This document shows positions 37,425 to 47,589 of a stretch of DNA of 64,000 nt, one piece after another; position 1 is the first letter of the stretch, and each line of letters begins with the position of its first letter. Under the pieces are notes generated by a model. That model was not told the origin of the DNA. It did no database searches and saw only the letters and a list, made by a program, of their open reading frames with translations. This stretch comes from Mycoplana dimorpha (lineage in GTDB: Bacteria; Pseudomonadota; Alphaproteobacteria; Rhizobiales; Rhizobiaceae). Position numbers and translations under genes: made by a program. The stretch covers positions 638,195 through 702,194 of the forward strand of contig NZ_PZZZ01000001.1 of the NCBI RefSeq assembly GCF_003046475.1, given 5' to 3'.

Positions 37425-38969
37425 TCATTCTGCCGGACCGACGCGTTGTGCGAGGGGCAAGCACAGCAGGGCGCAAGCCGTCAGCATCGCAACGACCATC
37501 CATGCCTCGTTGATTGCCTGGACGGTCGCGGCCGCCCGCAGCAATGGCTCGAGCAGCGCCATCGTCGTTTCATCCAAACCATCCTTGTGCTCCGCCATAG
37601 CTTCCAGCGGAACACCGATGAATGCGGCGACGTCCGTGTCGCCCGCCTGCAGGCGCTCCAGAAGCGTTCGCCCGAGGGGCTCGGCGCGGGAGTAAATGAT
37701 CGTGTCAATCAATGCGATGCCGATTGCGCCGCCGAGATTCCGCATCAGGTTGAACAGCCCGCTTGCATCCGGAACCTTGTCCACCGGCAGCGTGCCGAGC
37801 GCCAGGCGCGTCGGCGGCAACAGACAAAACATGATAGCGACGCCACGCACGACCTGCGGCCAGAACATCGCGTCGTAGTCGGAGCGCGGGTCCTGAAACG
37901 CGCTCATCCCAATGCCGATCGCAAAGAGCGTAAAGCCCGCCGCCGACAGCAGACGGGCATCCAGTCGTTTCTCCATGGCGACGGCGATCGGGGCTGTCAG
38001 CAATTGGGCAATCCCGGTTATCAGCATCGTCATGCCGATTTCGAATGCATTGTGTCCTCTGACGAAGGCGAGAAAGACCGGCATGAGATAGACCGAGCCG
38101 AACAGCCCGATGCCGAGAATGAAGCTGAGGATCGACCCTGCCAGGAAGTTCCGATCGCGGAAATTGTCGAGGTCGACAAGCGGGCGGGCGCGGTGCGTGC
38201 ACCGCCAGACAAACCCCATTCCGCAAACGCCAAAGACGCCCAGCAAAGCCGCCGGATAGGGCGATGTCCAGCCGCTCTTGGGCGCCTCCTTCAGGGCAAG
38301 CTCCAACGCGGCCAGGCTGATCGCCATCAGGACAAGGGACACGCCATCAAGATGGCGAAGTTCAGAGACCTCGATGCCCTGGCGCGGCAGCGATCGCCCT
38401 GCGACCAGGGCGGCAAGGATTCCCGGAAGAACATTGATCAGAAACAGCCAGTGCCAGGAATAGGTCTCTGTCATCCAGCCGCCGACGACAGGCCCGACGG
38501 TAGGCGCCAAAACCGCGAGCACACCCGCAATCGTGGTGGCGAGGGCCTGCCGCTCTTTGGGAAAGAGGATGAAGACGGCCGAAAAGACCGACGGTATCAG
38601 CGTTCCACCAGAAAAGCCCTGCAAAACGCGCCATAAAACGAGGCTGCCAAGACTGCTGCTCGCGGCGCACCCGGCCGATGCAATGACGAACAGGGTTAAC
38701 GACGACACGAACAGCCAGCGCATCGTCAGGAACCGGGTCAGGAAGCCGGTCAAGGGTATGGCGACGACTTCGGCGATGAGGTAGGCGGTCTGAATCCAGC
38801 TCATCTGGTCGGGGCTGATCTCGAGAGCCGACTGGATGGTTGGAAGTGACGTCGCAACCACCTGAACATCGAGGATGGCCATGAACATCCCGAGGCACAT
38901 CGCAGTAAAGCCCGTCCACACCAGGACAGGGCCACTGACAAAGGGCCTGGTCTCAGAGCTGGTCGGCAT
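37425..38969 (-). CDS. MFS exporter, DHA2 family (EmrB/QacA type)
   Basis: 514-aa proton antiporter with 14 predicted helices. Motif A-like (GFLTRFLTMRWLFVSSL), motif C-type (GVLAVLAPTVGPVVGGWMTE) and an early LDVQVVATSLPTIQ with the Asp of helix 1 (D-x-x-V-V) mark the DHA2 drug exporters. It overlaps the methyltransferase gene by 17 bp and ends the PKS operon, so it probably exports the polyketide product. It converges with the CecR-like gene. Confidence 0.9.
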   Translation of the reverse strand: MPTSSETRPFVSGPVLVWTGFTAMCLGMFMAILDVQVVATSLPTIQSALEISPDQMSWIQTAYLIAEVVAIPLTGFLTRFLTMRWLFVSSLTLFVIASAGCAASSSLGSLVLWRVLQGFSGGTLIPSVFSAVFILFPKERQALATTIAGVLAVLAPTVGPVVGGWMTETYSWHWLFLINVLPGILAALVAGRSLPRQGIEVSELRHLDGVSLVLMAISLAALELALKEAPKSGWTSPYPAALLGVFGVCGMGFVWRCTHRARPLVDLDNFRDRNFLAGSILSFILGIGLFGSVYLMPVFLAFVRGHNAFEIGMTMLITGIAQLLTAPIAVAMEKRLDARLLSAAGFTLFAIGIGMSAFQDPRSDYDAMFWPQVVRGVAIMFCLLPPTRLALGTLPVDKVPDASGLFNLMRNLGGAIGIALIDTIIYSRAEPLGRTLLERLQAGDTDVAAFIGVPLEAMAEHKDGLDETTMALLEPLLRAAATVQAINEAWMVVAMLTACALLCLPLAQRVGPAE

Positions 38970-39459
38970 GGCCCGATCCTGACAGGGCTGCGTTCTCGGC
39001 CCTGATCCGCACCGTCAAGATCAGAGCGTTGGCGATCGAGAAGAGGAGCGCGAACCGCGTCAGGCCGAAGCACAGCGGGAGAACCGCAATCTCGCCTATA
39101 ACCACAAGGTAGTTCGGGTGCCGAAGGAACCGATAGGGGCCGGCAGTCACAAGCCTCTCTCCCGGCACCACGATGATCCGTGTCGTCCAGCGCCGGCCAA
39201 GCGTCGACAGGGTCCACAGCCGCAGGATCTGCAACCCTGCGAACAAGCCGAGCCATCCCAGATGCAGCGGCGCGTTCCACCCGAGAAGCCAGAGACCAGC
39301 CAGCCAAGTGGCATGCAGGGCGACGATCGCCGCGTAATGCGATGCCCCCACCTCAACCGCTCCCTTTTGAATAAGAGCACGGGTGTTACGTCTCGCGAGC
39401 CAAAGCTCCCCCAGCCTTTCGAAAGTGACCGCTGTCAGGAGCAGCGTAGACCAGATCAT
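38953..39459 (-). CDS. Isoprenylcysteine carboxyl methyltransferase (ICMT)-like membrane protein
   Basis: 168-aa membrane enzyme with about five helices and the family SAM-site signature GPYRFLRHPNYLVVIGE, followed by the C-terminal RIRAENAAL. Bacterial proteins of this kind next to type III polyketide synthases (Bacillus BpsA with YpbQ/BpsB) O-methylate alkylpyrones. It overlaps the PKS gene by 4 bp and the exporter gene by 17 bp, which fits a three-step make-methylate-export unit. Confidence 0.85.
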   Translation of the reverse strand: MIWSTLLLTAVTFERLGELWLARRNTRALIQKGAVEVGASHYAAIVALHATWLAGLWLLGWNAPLHLGWLGLFAGLQILRLWTLSTLGRRWTTRIIVVPGERLVTAGPYRFLRHPNYLVVIGEIAVLPLCFGLTRFALLFSIANALILTVRIRAENAALSGSGHADQL

Positions 39460-40508
39460 GCTGCCGCCTTCAGCGACACGCAGCTCAAGGTAAACCCGGG
39501 TCCCATCGCGGTCAGCAACGTGCGGGGCGGCAATCCGTCTGAGATCAGCCGATCCAGCACGAACAATGCCGTTGGCGCGGACATGTTACCATAGTCCGAC
39601 AGCACGGCGCGCTCGTGGTTCAGAGTTCCCTGGCCGAGTGACAATGCAGTCTCGAGCGCATCGATCACCTTCGCGCCACCCGGATGGCAGGCGAACCTGT
39701 CGATGTCGTCCAGGCTGAGGCCGGCGCGCTCCAGGATCGAAATAAGTGCTGGCCGGATGTTGGCCTCTGCGAAAGGTGGTATCGCGCGGTCGAATATGAC
39801 CCCGAAGCCCTCCGGATCAACACTCCAGCCCATGATGTCCAGCGTGTCGGGCCATGTATGCTGGCCGCTCATTTCGACCTGGGCGAGGCCACCGTCGGTG
39901 GCGCTCAGGACACAAGCGGCGGCGCCGTCGCCGAAAAGCGCCGTGGCGACAATGTTGGCTTTCGTCAGTTTGTCCATCCGAAATGCCAGCGTGCAGGTTT
40001 CGACCGCGATGAGCAGCACCACTGTGCCCGGACGGGAGGCCGCCAGTCGCGAGGCGATCGACAAACCCGAGACGCCGCCGGCACAGCCTAGCCCGAAGAC
40101 GGGAACCCGTTCGACATTGTCGCGGAACCCCATCTGCTGCTTTACCCGTGCTTCCAGGCTTGGCGTGGCGATACCGGTCGACGACACGGTCACGACGGTA
40201 TCCACATCTGCTGCGGTGATGCCTGCCAAGGTCAGTGCGTTGCTGGCCGCCGAGACGAACAGGGCGCTCGCCCCTTCGATGTAAGCATTGTTGCGTTCGA
40301 CCCAGCCTGTCGTGCGCAAGTACCAGTCGATCGGACGCACGCCGTAGCGCCGCCGAATGCCCGAAGTTTCGAAGACTTTTGCCAGCCGCTCAAAGTCGGC
40401 AAAACGAGAGGAGAAAGCATCATGCGAGGCGAGTGCCGCCTCACGCTGGTCGATAACATACGGCGGCACGGCAGTTCCAATGGACCAAAGCTCTGCCGAG
40501 TGTGCCAT
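39456..40508 (-). CDS. Type III polyketide synthase (chalcone/stilbene synthase family)
   Basis: 350-aa homodimeric ketosynthase that extends an acyl-CoA starter with malonyl-CoA and cyclises the chain to a resorcinol, phloroglucinol or alkylpyrone. The triad is complete: Cys142 (GLGCAGGVSG), His275 (FACHPGGAK) and Asn308 (SDYGNMSAP). The final GPGF motif is present (MGPGFT). The ATG at 40508 has GGAGGAAAA ahead; a longer frame is not conserved-looking. Product chemistry cannot be read from the sequence; the methyltransferase partner favours a lipidic pyrone or resorcinol. Confidence 0.93.
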   Translation of the reverse strand: MAHSAELWSIGTAVPPYVIDQREAALASHDAFSSRFADFERLAKVFETSGIRRRYGVRPIDWYLRTTGWVERNNAYIEGASALFVSAASNALTLAGITAADVDTVVTVSSTGIATPSLEARVKQQMGFRDNVERVPVFGLGCAGGVSGLSIASRLAASRPGTVVLLIAVETCTLAFRMDKLTKANIVATALFGDGAAACVLSATDGGLAQVEMSGQHTWPDTLDIMGWSVDPEGFGVIFDRAIPPFAEANIRPALISILERAGLSLDDIDRFACHPGGAKVIDALETALSLGQGTLNHERAVLSDYGNMSAPTALFVLDRLISDGLPPRTLLTAMGPGFTLSCVSLKAAA

Positions 40509-40888
40509 CGAATTTTCCTCCGGATTCGCTTTGTGGCTTTGAGCCGGCAGCGCGGTAGTAGGTCCGATAGGAAAACGCAGAGACCTTTTGGAAGTTGCAC
40601 CTTGCAGCGGGGCAAATTCAGACAAACCTTCGCGGTGTGACGTCCGCTGCCGGAGGACCTGACCAGGACATCAAAATCGATTCGCGATCTCGCCAGGCGC
40701 GGCAGAAGCCGATTACACTCGCTTGGAATTAGGCATGCATAAGCGAATGCAGCGCCCAAGACCTTGCTGGTGGGGATAAACGCCTCATCGCTCCTCCCAC
40801 GGTCATCCGGAAGGCTTGAACGCCCGTTGCTGGTCGTGCTACCTATGCTGGAAATAATGGAAAATTTCTCTAACGCCGAGAGTTGTCC
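40509..40888. other. Divergent intergenic region of the PKS operon and oxygenase gene
   Basis: About 380 bp with relaxed base composition at its right end (GAAATAATGGAAAATTTCTC near 40851-40870). It must contain the promoters of both divergent units. No gene or convincing operator is seen. Confidence 0.45.
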
Positions 40889-41701
40889 ATGTCTGTCGCA
40901 GCCCACACGGATGCATCGCAGGGTTCCTTTCAGACGGCCCAGGTCGTTGCCCACATCTTGGATGCGGTGAACCGCGCCGCGTTTGTGGACGAGCCGTTCT
41001 GGCATCTGGAGATGACGGAAGTCTTCCCGGCTGAACTTTATCGTCGCATGCGGGCGGCGATGCCGGAGGCGAGCGAGTATCGCGCCCTGAAGGGACGCTA
41101 CAACGGAAACATCCAGGCGGACGGCAGTTCCACTCGGATCAAGATCGACCTTTTTCCGGAGTATATCCGGCATCTGCCCCCCGAAAAACGCGCCGTGTGG
41201 GATCTGGTCGGAAGCGCCCTGCAGGCGCCAGAGCTGAAGGAGGCGTTCATGCGCCGCCTTGCGCCGGGGCTGGAACGCCGATTCGGGGCGGACTTCATGA
41301 AGACCGATCTGTACCCCGTGCCCATGCTGACGCGGGACGTTACCGGCTACAAGATCCGCCCCCACACCGACACGCGGTGGAAGGGGATCACGGTGCAGTT
41401 CTATCTGCCCGAAGATGAGAGCGTCAGCCATATCGGTACGCGTTTCGATCGGCAGAAGCCGGATGGCAGCTTCGAGATGGTGCATCGGATGCCGTTTTCC
41501 CCGAACACGGGCTACGCATTCGCGGTTGGGACCGACACCTGGCACTCGGTCGATAAACTTGGCCCGGAAGTGCGCAGCCGCGATTCCATCTTGCACACTT
41601 ATTTCGTCGACGAGACCGTGCAGCACAAGTTGATGAACCGGGGCAAACGGGTCGGCAACTTCCTGAAGAACGAGTTCCGGCACGCTGCCCGACTTCGGTG
41701 A
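40889..41701 (+). CDS. 2OG-Fe(II) oxygenase-like protein
   Basis: 270-aa protein with the jelly-roll iron triad in place: His159 and Asp161 (IRPHTDTRWKG), His219 (GTDTWHSV) and a 2-oxoglutarate-binding Arg candidate, Arg231 (SRDSILHTYF). It would hydroxylate or desaturate an unknown substrate using O2 and 2-oxoglutarate. No signal peptide. The ATG at 40889 has only a weak GAGAG site; TTG 40883 is an alternative. It is divergent from the type III PKS operon, so tailoring of its product is possible but not shown. Confidence 0.7.
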   Translation: MSVAAHTDASQGSFQTAQVVAHILDAVNRAAFVDEPFWHLEMTEVFPAELYRRMRAAMPEASEYRALKGRYNGNIQADGSSTRIKIDLFPEYIRHLPPEKRAVWDLVGSALQAPELKEAFMRRLAPGLERRFGADFMKTDLYPVPMLTRDVTGYKIRPHTDTRWKGITVQFYLPEDESVSHIGTRFDRQKPDGSFEMVHRMPFSPNTGYAFAVGTDTWHSVDKLGPEVRSRDSILHTYFVDETVQHKLMNRGKRVGNFLKNEFRHAARLR

Positions 41702-42105
41702 CCCTGCGTCGCAGCCGTTGCACGTCCCTGAGCGCAGGCCGATCGCCTCGCTTTATCATCTCCACTTCGCCCTCTGCTGCAATCAAGAATTGAGTGGCAG
41801 GCAGCAGCGGCCCCGCCGTGCGTGGTCGCTCCTCTGCGTCGTGCCTCGCAGGCGTGACGCCAGTTCACGAGTGCTGATGTACAAGATTAGAAAAATCCCG
41901 GAAGATACTGCAGTATAGGTGAAACGGTAATTCGCCTACACTGCGACGGGGATCGATCGAAAGGGACGATACACCTTGCCGGGCGCCGCTTCGCGGGCGC
42001 CTGTCACCGGTGTATTTAAGGCTTGCGCATTCCTTGCGAAAGCCTTAAACGGCTGCCAAACCGTACTGTCGGTTAGGCCCAAATTTCGTTCACAGGAAGA
42101 ACAAC
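41702..42105 (+). other. tuf leader region with strong hairpins
   Basis: About 400 bp before the first tuf gene; no gene is seen. GGCGCC-type arms pair near 41981-42001, and a second hairpin at 42015-42049 has perfect 10-bp arms (TTTAAGGCTT / AAGCCTTAAA) plus four inner pairs. No T-run follows, so this looks like an mRNA leader structure, not a terminator. The ribosome site AGGAAGAA is at about 42096. Confidence 0.5.
42015..42049 (+). promoter_or_regulatory. Long hairpin in the tuf 5' leader
   Basis: TTTAAGGCTT (42015-42024) pairs perfectly with AAGCCTTAAA (42040-42049), with an inner CGCA/TGCG stem. It lies 57 bp before the tuf start codon. The second tuf copy lacks it. Confidence 0.5.
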
Positions 42106-43288
<1,183 letters not shown>

Positions 43289-43303
43289 ATCTCTTGCAGT
43301 AAG

Positions 43304-43335
43304 AAGGCCTCGCGGGAAACCGCGGGGCCTTTTTT
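43304..43335 (+). terminator. Rho-independent terminator of tuf copy 1
   Basis: A 12-bp stem, AAGGCCTCGCGG (43304-43315) with CCGCGGGGCCTT (43320-43331) and a GAAA loop, is followed by TTTT. It may also serve the converging glycosyltransferase gene. Confidence 0.92.
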
Positions 43336-43400
43336 CCGTTTGATGGCTTTGCGGGACGCTCGGTGGATCGGACTTCGCTAACCGCCCATCATGCAGGCAT

Positions 43401-44552
43401 CTAGATTTTCTTCAGGCCGAGGCCGGTCCATCGGCGAAACGTTGCCAGCAGCGAGACATTCGACCCGGCGGCAACGCGGCTTTCGCCGATCTCCTTCCAG
43501 GTCTCGAGCAACGGAACGAGCACCTCGTTGTCGTTGAAGCAGGTCTGGGCGCGCTGGCGGGAGACACGCTCGGCGGCCGCCCACTGTTCTTCCGACCAGC
43601 CTTCCGTAGCGCGGACCAGTTCAACCGCCTCGTCTTCGTCCTTGTAAACTCGGCCGGCGTCGCCGAGGTACGCCTCAGCGCCGAAAACGTCGCGGGCAAG
43701 GATTGTGCAGCCGGCCGCCATGGCCTCGGCGATGGATACCGGCATTCCGAACGAGACGTTCGGATCATAGGTGTGCACGTAGATGCCGGCCTCGGCTAGG
43801 TATCCGGCAACCGTCTCGTAGGTAACGTCGCGGATCATCTCGACAGGGCTGCCGAGTTCGCGATTGAGTTCCTCGAGGTCGCGATAGAGCTGGTTCGGCC
43901 CGAGGCTGCAGAGAATCATTACGGCGCGGTAGTCTGGAAGCCGATGGGCGATCCGGATAAAGTCGGCTAGCCCCTTGGGCTTCTTGCAGGCCGCCGTCCG
44001 CATGATCATCTTGCGGTTCTTTTTGCAGGGCGGCGCTGCCCACTCCGGGTGGAAGCAGGAGGTCATCGGCAGGATCTTCGTGGTCATCGAGCCCCATTGC
44101 TCGGTGAGGTGGGGGAACATGTAGAGGCGCACGATCGTGTCCTCCCGCTCCACCCGCTCAATCTGCTTGGGAACGAAGTGCCAGTGGCCGCGGGCCGTCA
44201 TCGGGATGCCGTAGCGCTTGGCCGCGTCCTTGTATTTCAGCGCAGTCTGCGTCCAGTGCGTGTGCACGATGTCCGGCTGTTCGCGGGCGATCGTGTCGAC
44301 AAGGGTGCCGCGATGGATCTTCACGTCGACATGCCGGCCCTCGGTCTTCGGATCGTCCTTGGACCAGACTTCGACATGCACGCCCCAGCCGAGCATGCGC
44401 TCGATCTCGGCGTTGATGTAGGATTCGGACAGCTGCGGAAAGCTGTCGAGCGCGTAGAGCACTTTCAGCGGCGTGCCATCGCTCTTGAGGACGGGTGTGG
44501 TTCGCCGGGCCTGGGGGGTGACGCTGGGAGCTACTGCAAGCTGCACGGACAT
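43401..44552 (-). CDS. Glycosyltransferase, GT-B fold (GT4-like)
   Basis: 383-aa soluble enzyme. The N-terminal domain opens LKVLYALDSFPQLSESYINAEIERM and has DIVHTHW; the C-terminal donor-sugar domain has NVSFGMPVSIAEAMAAGC, the E-x7-E type motif of GT4 enzymes. It probably adds a sugar from a nucleotide donor to a surface polysaccharide or lipid. It is on the strand opposite tuf and secE and lies 98 bp downstream of a second glycosyltransferase, so the pair forms a separate reverse unit. Confidence 0.85.
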   Translation of the reverse strand: MSVQLAVAPSVTPQARRTTPVLKSDGTPLKVLYALDSFPQLSESYINAEIERMLGWGVHVEVWSKDDPKTEGRHVDVKIHRGTLVDTIAREQPDIVHTHWTQTALKYKDAAKRYGIPMTARGHWHFVPKQIERVEREDTIVRLYMFPHLTEQWGSMTTKILPMTSCFHPEWAAPPCKKNRKMIMRTAACKKPKGLADFIRIAHRLPDYRAVMILCSLGPNQLYRDLEELNRELGSPVEMIRDVTYETVAGYLAEAGIYVHTYDPNVSFGMPVSIAEAMAAGCTILARDVFGAEAYLGDAGRVYKDEDEAVELVRATEGWSEEQWAAAERVSRQRAQTCFNDNEVLVPLLETWKEIGESRVAAGSNVSLLATFRRWTGLGLKKI

Positions 44553-44650
44553 ACGATCGCTCCCTGGCTGTGCGGGTCTGAATATCAGATGAAGTATAGG
44601 AAGTAGAGCGTAGCGGATGCAACTGGTGACCGCAAGGAGGCGCTCTAGTA

Positions 44651-45691
44651 TTACTGTTGTTTGACTGGAATGCGCAGATCTTTCATGTAGCCCTTCGCGA
44701 CGAGATTTTCCGAATCTGTAAAGCGGACGGATCCGGGATAACGCAGGTCCATTTCTTCTCCAAAGGCCACATGCGAGATGATTGCCTTGTAGAAACCGGC
44801 CTCCTTGGCGTGCGTACCCTGGTCGGCGATGCGATGAAATTCCCGCACCGCGTCGGCCGGGAACTTGTAGTGCAGCAGGACCGCGTGGACCGGGCCAAAA
44901 TTGCGTGTGACGGGGATCGGCGCGTGGTGGCTTCCGCCGTTGAACTGCGTCATCCTGTCCACGAAGATGACCGGAAATTTGCTCATCCGCATGTCGGCGC
45001 CGAAAAGCCGGAGGCGCGGCCCGCCGCGCACGGCGGTGCTGTGGGAATCGTCGTACACGGTATAGCCGTCGCCGTCATGAAGCGGGCAGCAAAAGGTCGG
45101 CGGGGCGTCGATCGGATCGTGCGCCGCCTCCGTCAGCTTCCCATCCGGGTAGATGTCCAGCATGATGGCGAGGGTCCGCTTCAGCCGGTTGCGTTCGAGG
45201 TCGGCGGCGAATGCTGTAATTGGTCTGTTTTCACAACCGGGATAGATGAGGTACTCGTCGCAATCGACTGAAATGTACCAACGATCGTAGCCGTATTGCC
45301 CGACAAGCATGTCACGCCAGAGCAGGCCGCCGCTGGCGCGGCGGAAGTCGACATTCGAGGCGTAGAGGTCGACATCCGGCTGGGAGAGGAGGGTGCGCGT
45401 CTGATCGTCGGAACGGTCGTCGAGAAACGCGAATCGCGTGACGCCGAGGCGGCGATAGTGGGCTAGAAAAGAGGGGATGTATGTAGCGGCATTGCGCGCG
45501 ACGCAGATGAGGATGATGTCACGAGGCCCAAGCGGCGCCGTTGCGGCATTGATTCTCTCGAATTCGACGCCCTGGTCGGACTTTGCGCGCTTGCGATAGC
45601 GGCGATCGCGCAGAAACAAACGGATCCGCTTCTTGAGTGAGAGGCGACCAAGTTTGCCCCAGTCCTTCACATTGCGCACAGGATACTGCAT
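44651..45691 (-). CDS. Glycosyltransferase family 2-like protein (Glyco_tranf_2_4 type)
   Basis: 346-aa protein with a basic N-terminus and a GT-A-like core: DIILICVARNAATYIPSFLAHYRRLGVTRFAFLDDRSDD, then YISVDCDEYLIYPG, where the D-x-D is the likely metal/nucleotide-sugar site. A conserved GPVHAVLLHYKF follows. The acceptor is unknown. It appears cotranscribed with the GT4-like gene. The position between tuf and tRNA-Trp interrupts an otherwise translation-related neighbourhood. Confidence 0.8.
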   Translation of the reverse strand: MQYPVRNVKDWGKLGRLSLKKRIRLFLRDRRYRKRAKSDQGVEFERINAATAPLGPRDIILICVARNAATYIPSFLAHYRRLGVTRFAFLDDRSDDQTRTLLSQPDVDLYASNVDFRRASGGLLWRDMLVGQYGYDRWYISVDCDEYLIYPGCENRPITAFAADLERNRLKRTLAIMLDIYPDGKLTEAAHDPIDAPPTFCCPLHDGDGYTVYDDSHSTAVRGGPRLRLFGADMRMSKFPVIFVDRMTQFNGGSHHAPIPVTRNFGPVHAVLLHYKFPADAVREFHRIADQGTHAKEAGFYKAIISHVAFGEEMDLRYPGSVRFTDSENLVAKGYMKDLRIPVKQQ

Positions 45692-45744
45692 CAGGCACCA
45701 CCCCTCGACTCACGTAACGTGACCGCATTCTTCATCGCACGTCC

Positions 45745-45792
45745 GCCGATGCACCGCAATCACGCGCCGATGCACGGCATTCTGTGCATCGG
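45745..45792. repeat. Short direct and inverted repeats upstream of the glycosyltransferases
   Basis: GCCGATGCAC occurs at 45745-45754 and 45766-45775, and CCGATGCAC (45767-45775) pairs with GTGCATCGG (45784-45792) across an 8-nt loop. It lies 54-101 bp before the reverse-strand glycosyltransferase start and could be an operator. Function is unknown. Confidence 0.4.
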
Positions 45793-45938
45793 GATCAGGG
45801 TATGGCGCCAGCCGATCGCGGAATGCACAGGCTCTTCGCTCTTTTTGCATTGAAGCCGCTTGTCATTGCACATCAAGTTGAATAATAAGCCGCTGTCTCG
45901 ATGCGCGGCCGGACATTCCCGGATGCGCGCGGCGGCAC

Positions 45939-46014
<76 letters not shown>

Positions 46015-46198
46015 TCACGCTGGTTCGCGCAGGTGACCTGCAGCGGCGCGGTTGGCAAAGGGCGATTTCGCCTGTTTTCGTTAAAAGCGCGCTTGCCTCT
46101 TGTGAAAAAAGGAATCGCGCTTTATGTAGGGCAAAACAGACACGCGGCGCGTGGGGCTGAGATTTCGGCTTTACGTGCCGTAATGGCGTGAGCATTCA

Positions 46199-46399
46199 AT
46201 GGCATCCAAGACGAATCCGATAGCGTTTCTGCAGCAGGTCCGCTCCGAAGCGTCGAAAGTCACATGGCCGACGCGGCGCGAGACGATGATCTCCACCGTC
46301 ATGGTACTCGTCATGGTCTTTTTCGCTGCGCTGTTCTTCTTCGCCGCGGATCAGCTCATGGGCTGGCTTATCGGCCTGATCCTGCACGTCGGCATGTAA
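46199..46399 (+). CDS. secE: Preprotein translocase subunit SecE
   Basis: 66-aa single-helix form of SecE, the usual alphaproteobacterial length. The amphipathic segment [20 protein letters not shown] and the C-terminal helix [25 protein letters not shown] are both diagnostic. It clamps SecY in the SecYEG channel. It lies between tRNA-Trp and nusG, its standard place. Confidence 0.96.
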   Translation: MASKTNPIAFLQQVRSEASKVTWPTRRETMISTVMVLVMVFFAALFFFAADQLMGWLIGLILHVGM

Positions 46400-46415
46400 T
46401 TGGGTGGAGATGACT

Positions 46416-46946
46416 ATGGCTTCGCGTTGGTACATCGTTCACGCCTATTCGAATTTCGAAAAGAAGGTCGCCGAATCGATCGAGGAGAAGGCCCGCCAGA
46501 AGGGGCTTGAGCACCTGTTCGAGAAAATCCTCGTGCCGACCGAGAAGGTCGTCGAGGTCCGCCGTGGCCGCAAGGTCGATGCCGAGCGCAAGTTTTTCCC
46601 CGGCTACGTTCTCGTACGCGCCAATCTGACCGACGAGGCCTACCACCTGATCAAGAACACGCCGAAGGTGACGGGCTTCCTCGGCTCCGACAACAAGCCG
46701 GTGCCGATCCCGGATCACGAGGCCGAGCGTATTCTTGGCCAGGTCCAGGAGGGCGTCGACCGCCCGAAGCCGTCGATCTCCTTCGAGATCGGCGAGCAGG
46801 TGCGGGTTTCGGATGGTCCGTTCGCGTCGTTCAATGGGATCGTTCAGGACGTGGACGAGGAGCGTTCGCGCCTTAAGGTCGAGGTGTCGATCTTCGGTCG
46901 TGCCACCCCGGTCGAACTGGAATACGGCCAGGTCGAGAAGATCTGA
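46416..46946 (+). CDS. nusG: Transcription termination/antitermination protein NusG
   Basis: 176-aa factor binding RNA polymerase, Rho and S10. The NGN domain begins [22 protein letters not shown] and has [19 protein letters not shown]; the KOW domain is [23 protein letters not shown]. The ATG at 46416 gives the usual alphaproteobacterial N-terminus and has GGTGGAG about 6 nt upstream; ATG 46410 or GTG 46404 would add two or four residues. Confidence 0.96.
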   Translation: MASRWYIVHAYSNFEKKVAESIEEKARQKGLEHLFEKILVPTEKVVEVRRGRKVDAERKFFPGYVLVRANLTDEAYHLIKNTPKVTGFLGSDNKPVPIPDHEAERILGQVQEGVDRPKPSISFEIGEQVRVSDGPFASFNGIVQDVDEERSRLKVEVSIFGRATPVELEYGQVEKI

Positions 46947-46989
46947 TCATTGCCGCCGCCGGTGCATCCGTGGCGGCGGCTCGACAGTT

Positions 46990-47026
46990 CCGGCTCTCTC
47001 GTGAGCCGGTTGCGGGAAATCCCGCA
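46990..47026 (+). promoter_or_regulatory. Hairpins in the rplKA leader
   Basis: CCGGCTC (46990-46996) pairs with GAGCCGG (47003-47009), and GCGGGAAATCCCGC follows directly. They lie in the 210-bp gap between nusG and rplK, where L1 autoregulates translation in many bacteria. That role is inferred, not shown. Confidence 0.35.
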
Positions 47027-47156
47027 ATCCCGCGTGGAAGGGGTGGCGCCTGAGCCGGGTGCCACGTCCCCGCACCACGCAACCGCAGCCGCCGCGCCCC
47101 TTGCGGTCGCGGCATCATTGACCGGGTGACCGGTCGCACCAGAAAGGCAGAGAGAA

Positions 47157-47585
47157 ATGGCTAAGAAAGTTGCAGGCCAGCTCAAGCTGCAGGTCTCGGC
47201 AGGTTCGGCAAACCCGTCCCCGCCGATCGGCCCTGCGCTTGGTCAGCGTGGCATTAACATCATGGAATTCTGCAAGGCGTTCAATGCCGCCACGCAGGAG
47301 ATGGAAAAGGGTATGCCGATTCCGGTCGTCATCACCTATTACCAGGACAAGTCTTTCACTTTTGTGATGAAGCAGCCGCCGGTCACCTACTTCCTCAAGA
47401 AGGAAGCCGGTTTGAAGTCGGGCTCCAAGACCCCGGGCAAGGCGAAGGCCGGCACCATCACCGAGGCTCAGATCCGCAAGATCGCCGAAGCCAAGATGAA
47501 GGACCTGAATGCCGCCGACGTAGAAGGCGCAATGGCAATGGTCGCGGGCTCGGCTCGTTCGATCGGCCTGGAAGTGGTGGGCTGA
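47157..47585 (+). CDS. rplK: 50S ribosomal protein L11
   Basis: 142-aa protein of the GTPase-associated centre. N-terminal [34 protein letters not shown] is the thiostrepton-site region with the conserved Pro pair, and the C-terminal domain binds 23S rRNA. AGAGAGAA precedes the ATG. rplA follows 4 bp after its stop. Confidence 0.98.
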   Translation: MAKKVAGQLKLQVSAGSANPSPPIGPALGQRGINIMEFCKAFNAATQEMEKGMPIPVVITYYQDKSFTFVMKQPPVTYFLKKEAGLKSGSKTPGKAKAGTITEAQIRKIAEAKMKDLNAADVEGAMAMVAGSARSIGLEVVG

Positions 47586-47589
47586 GACC

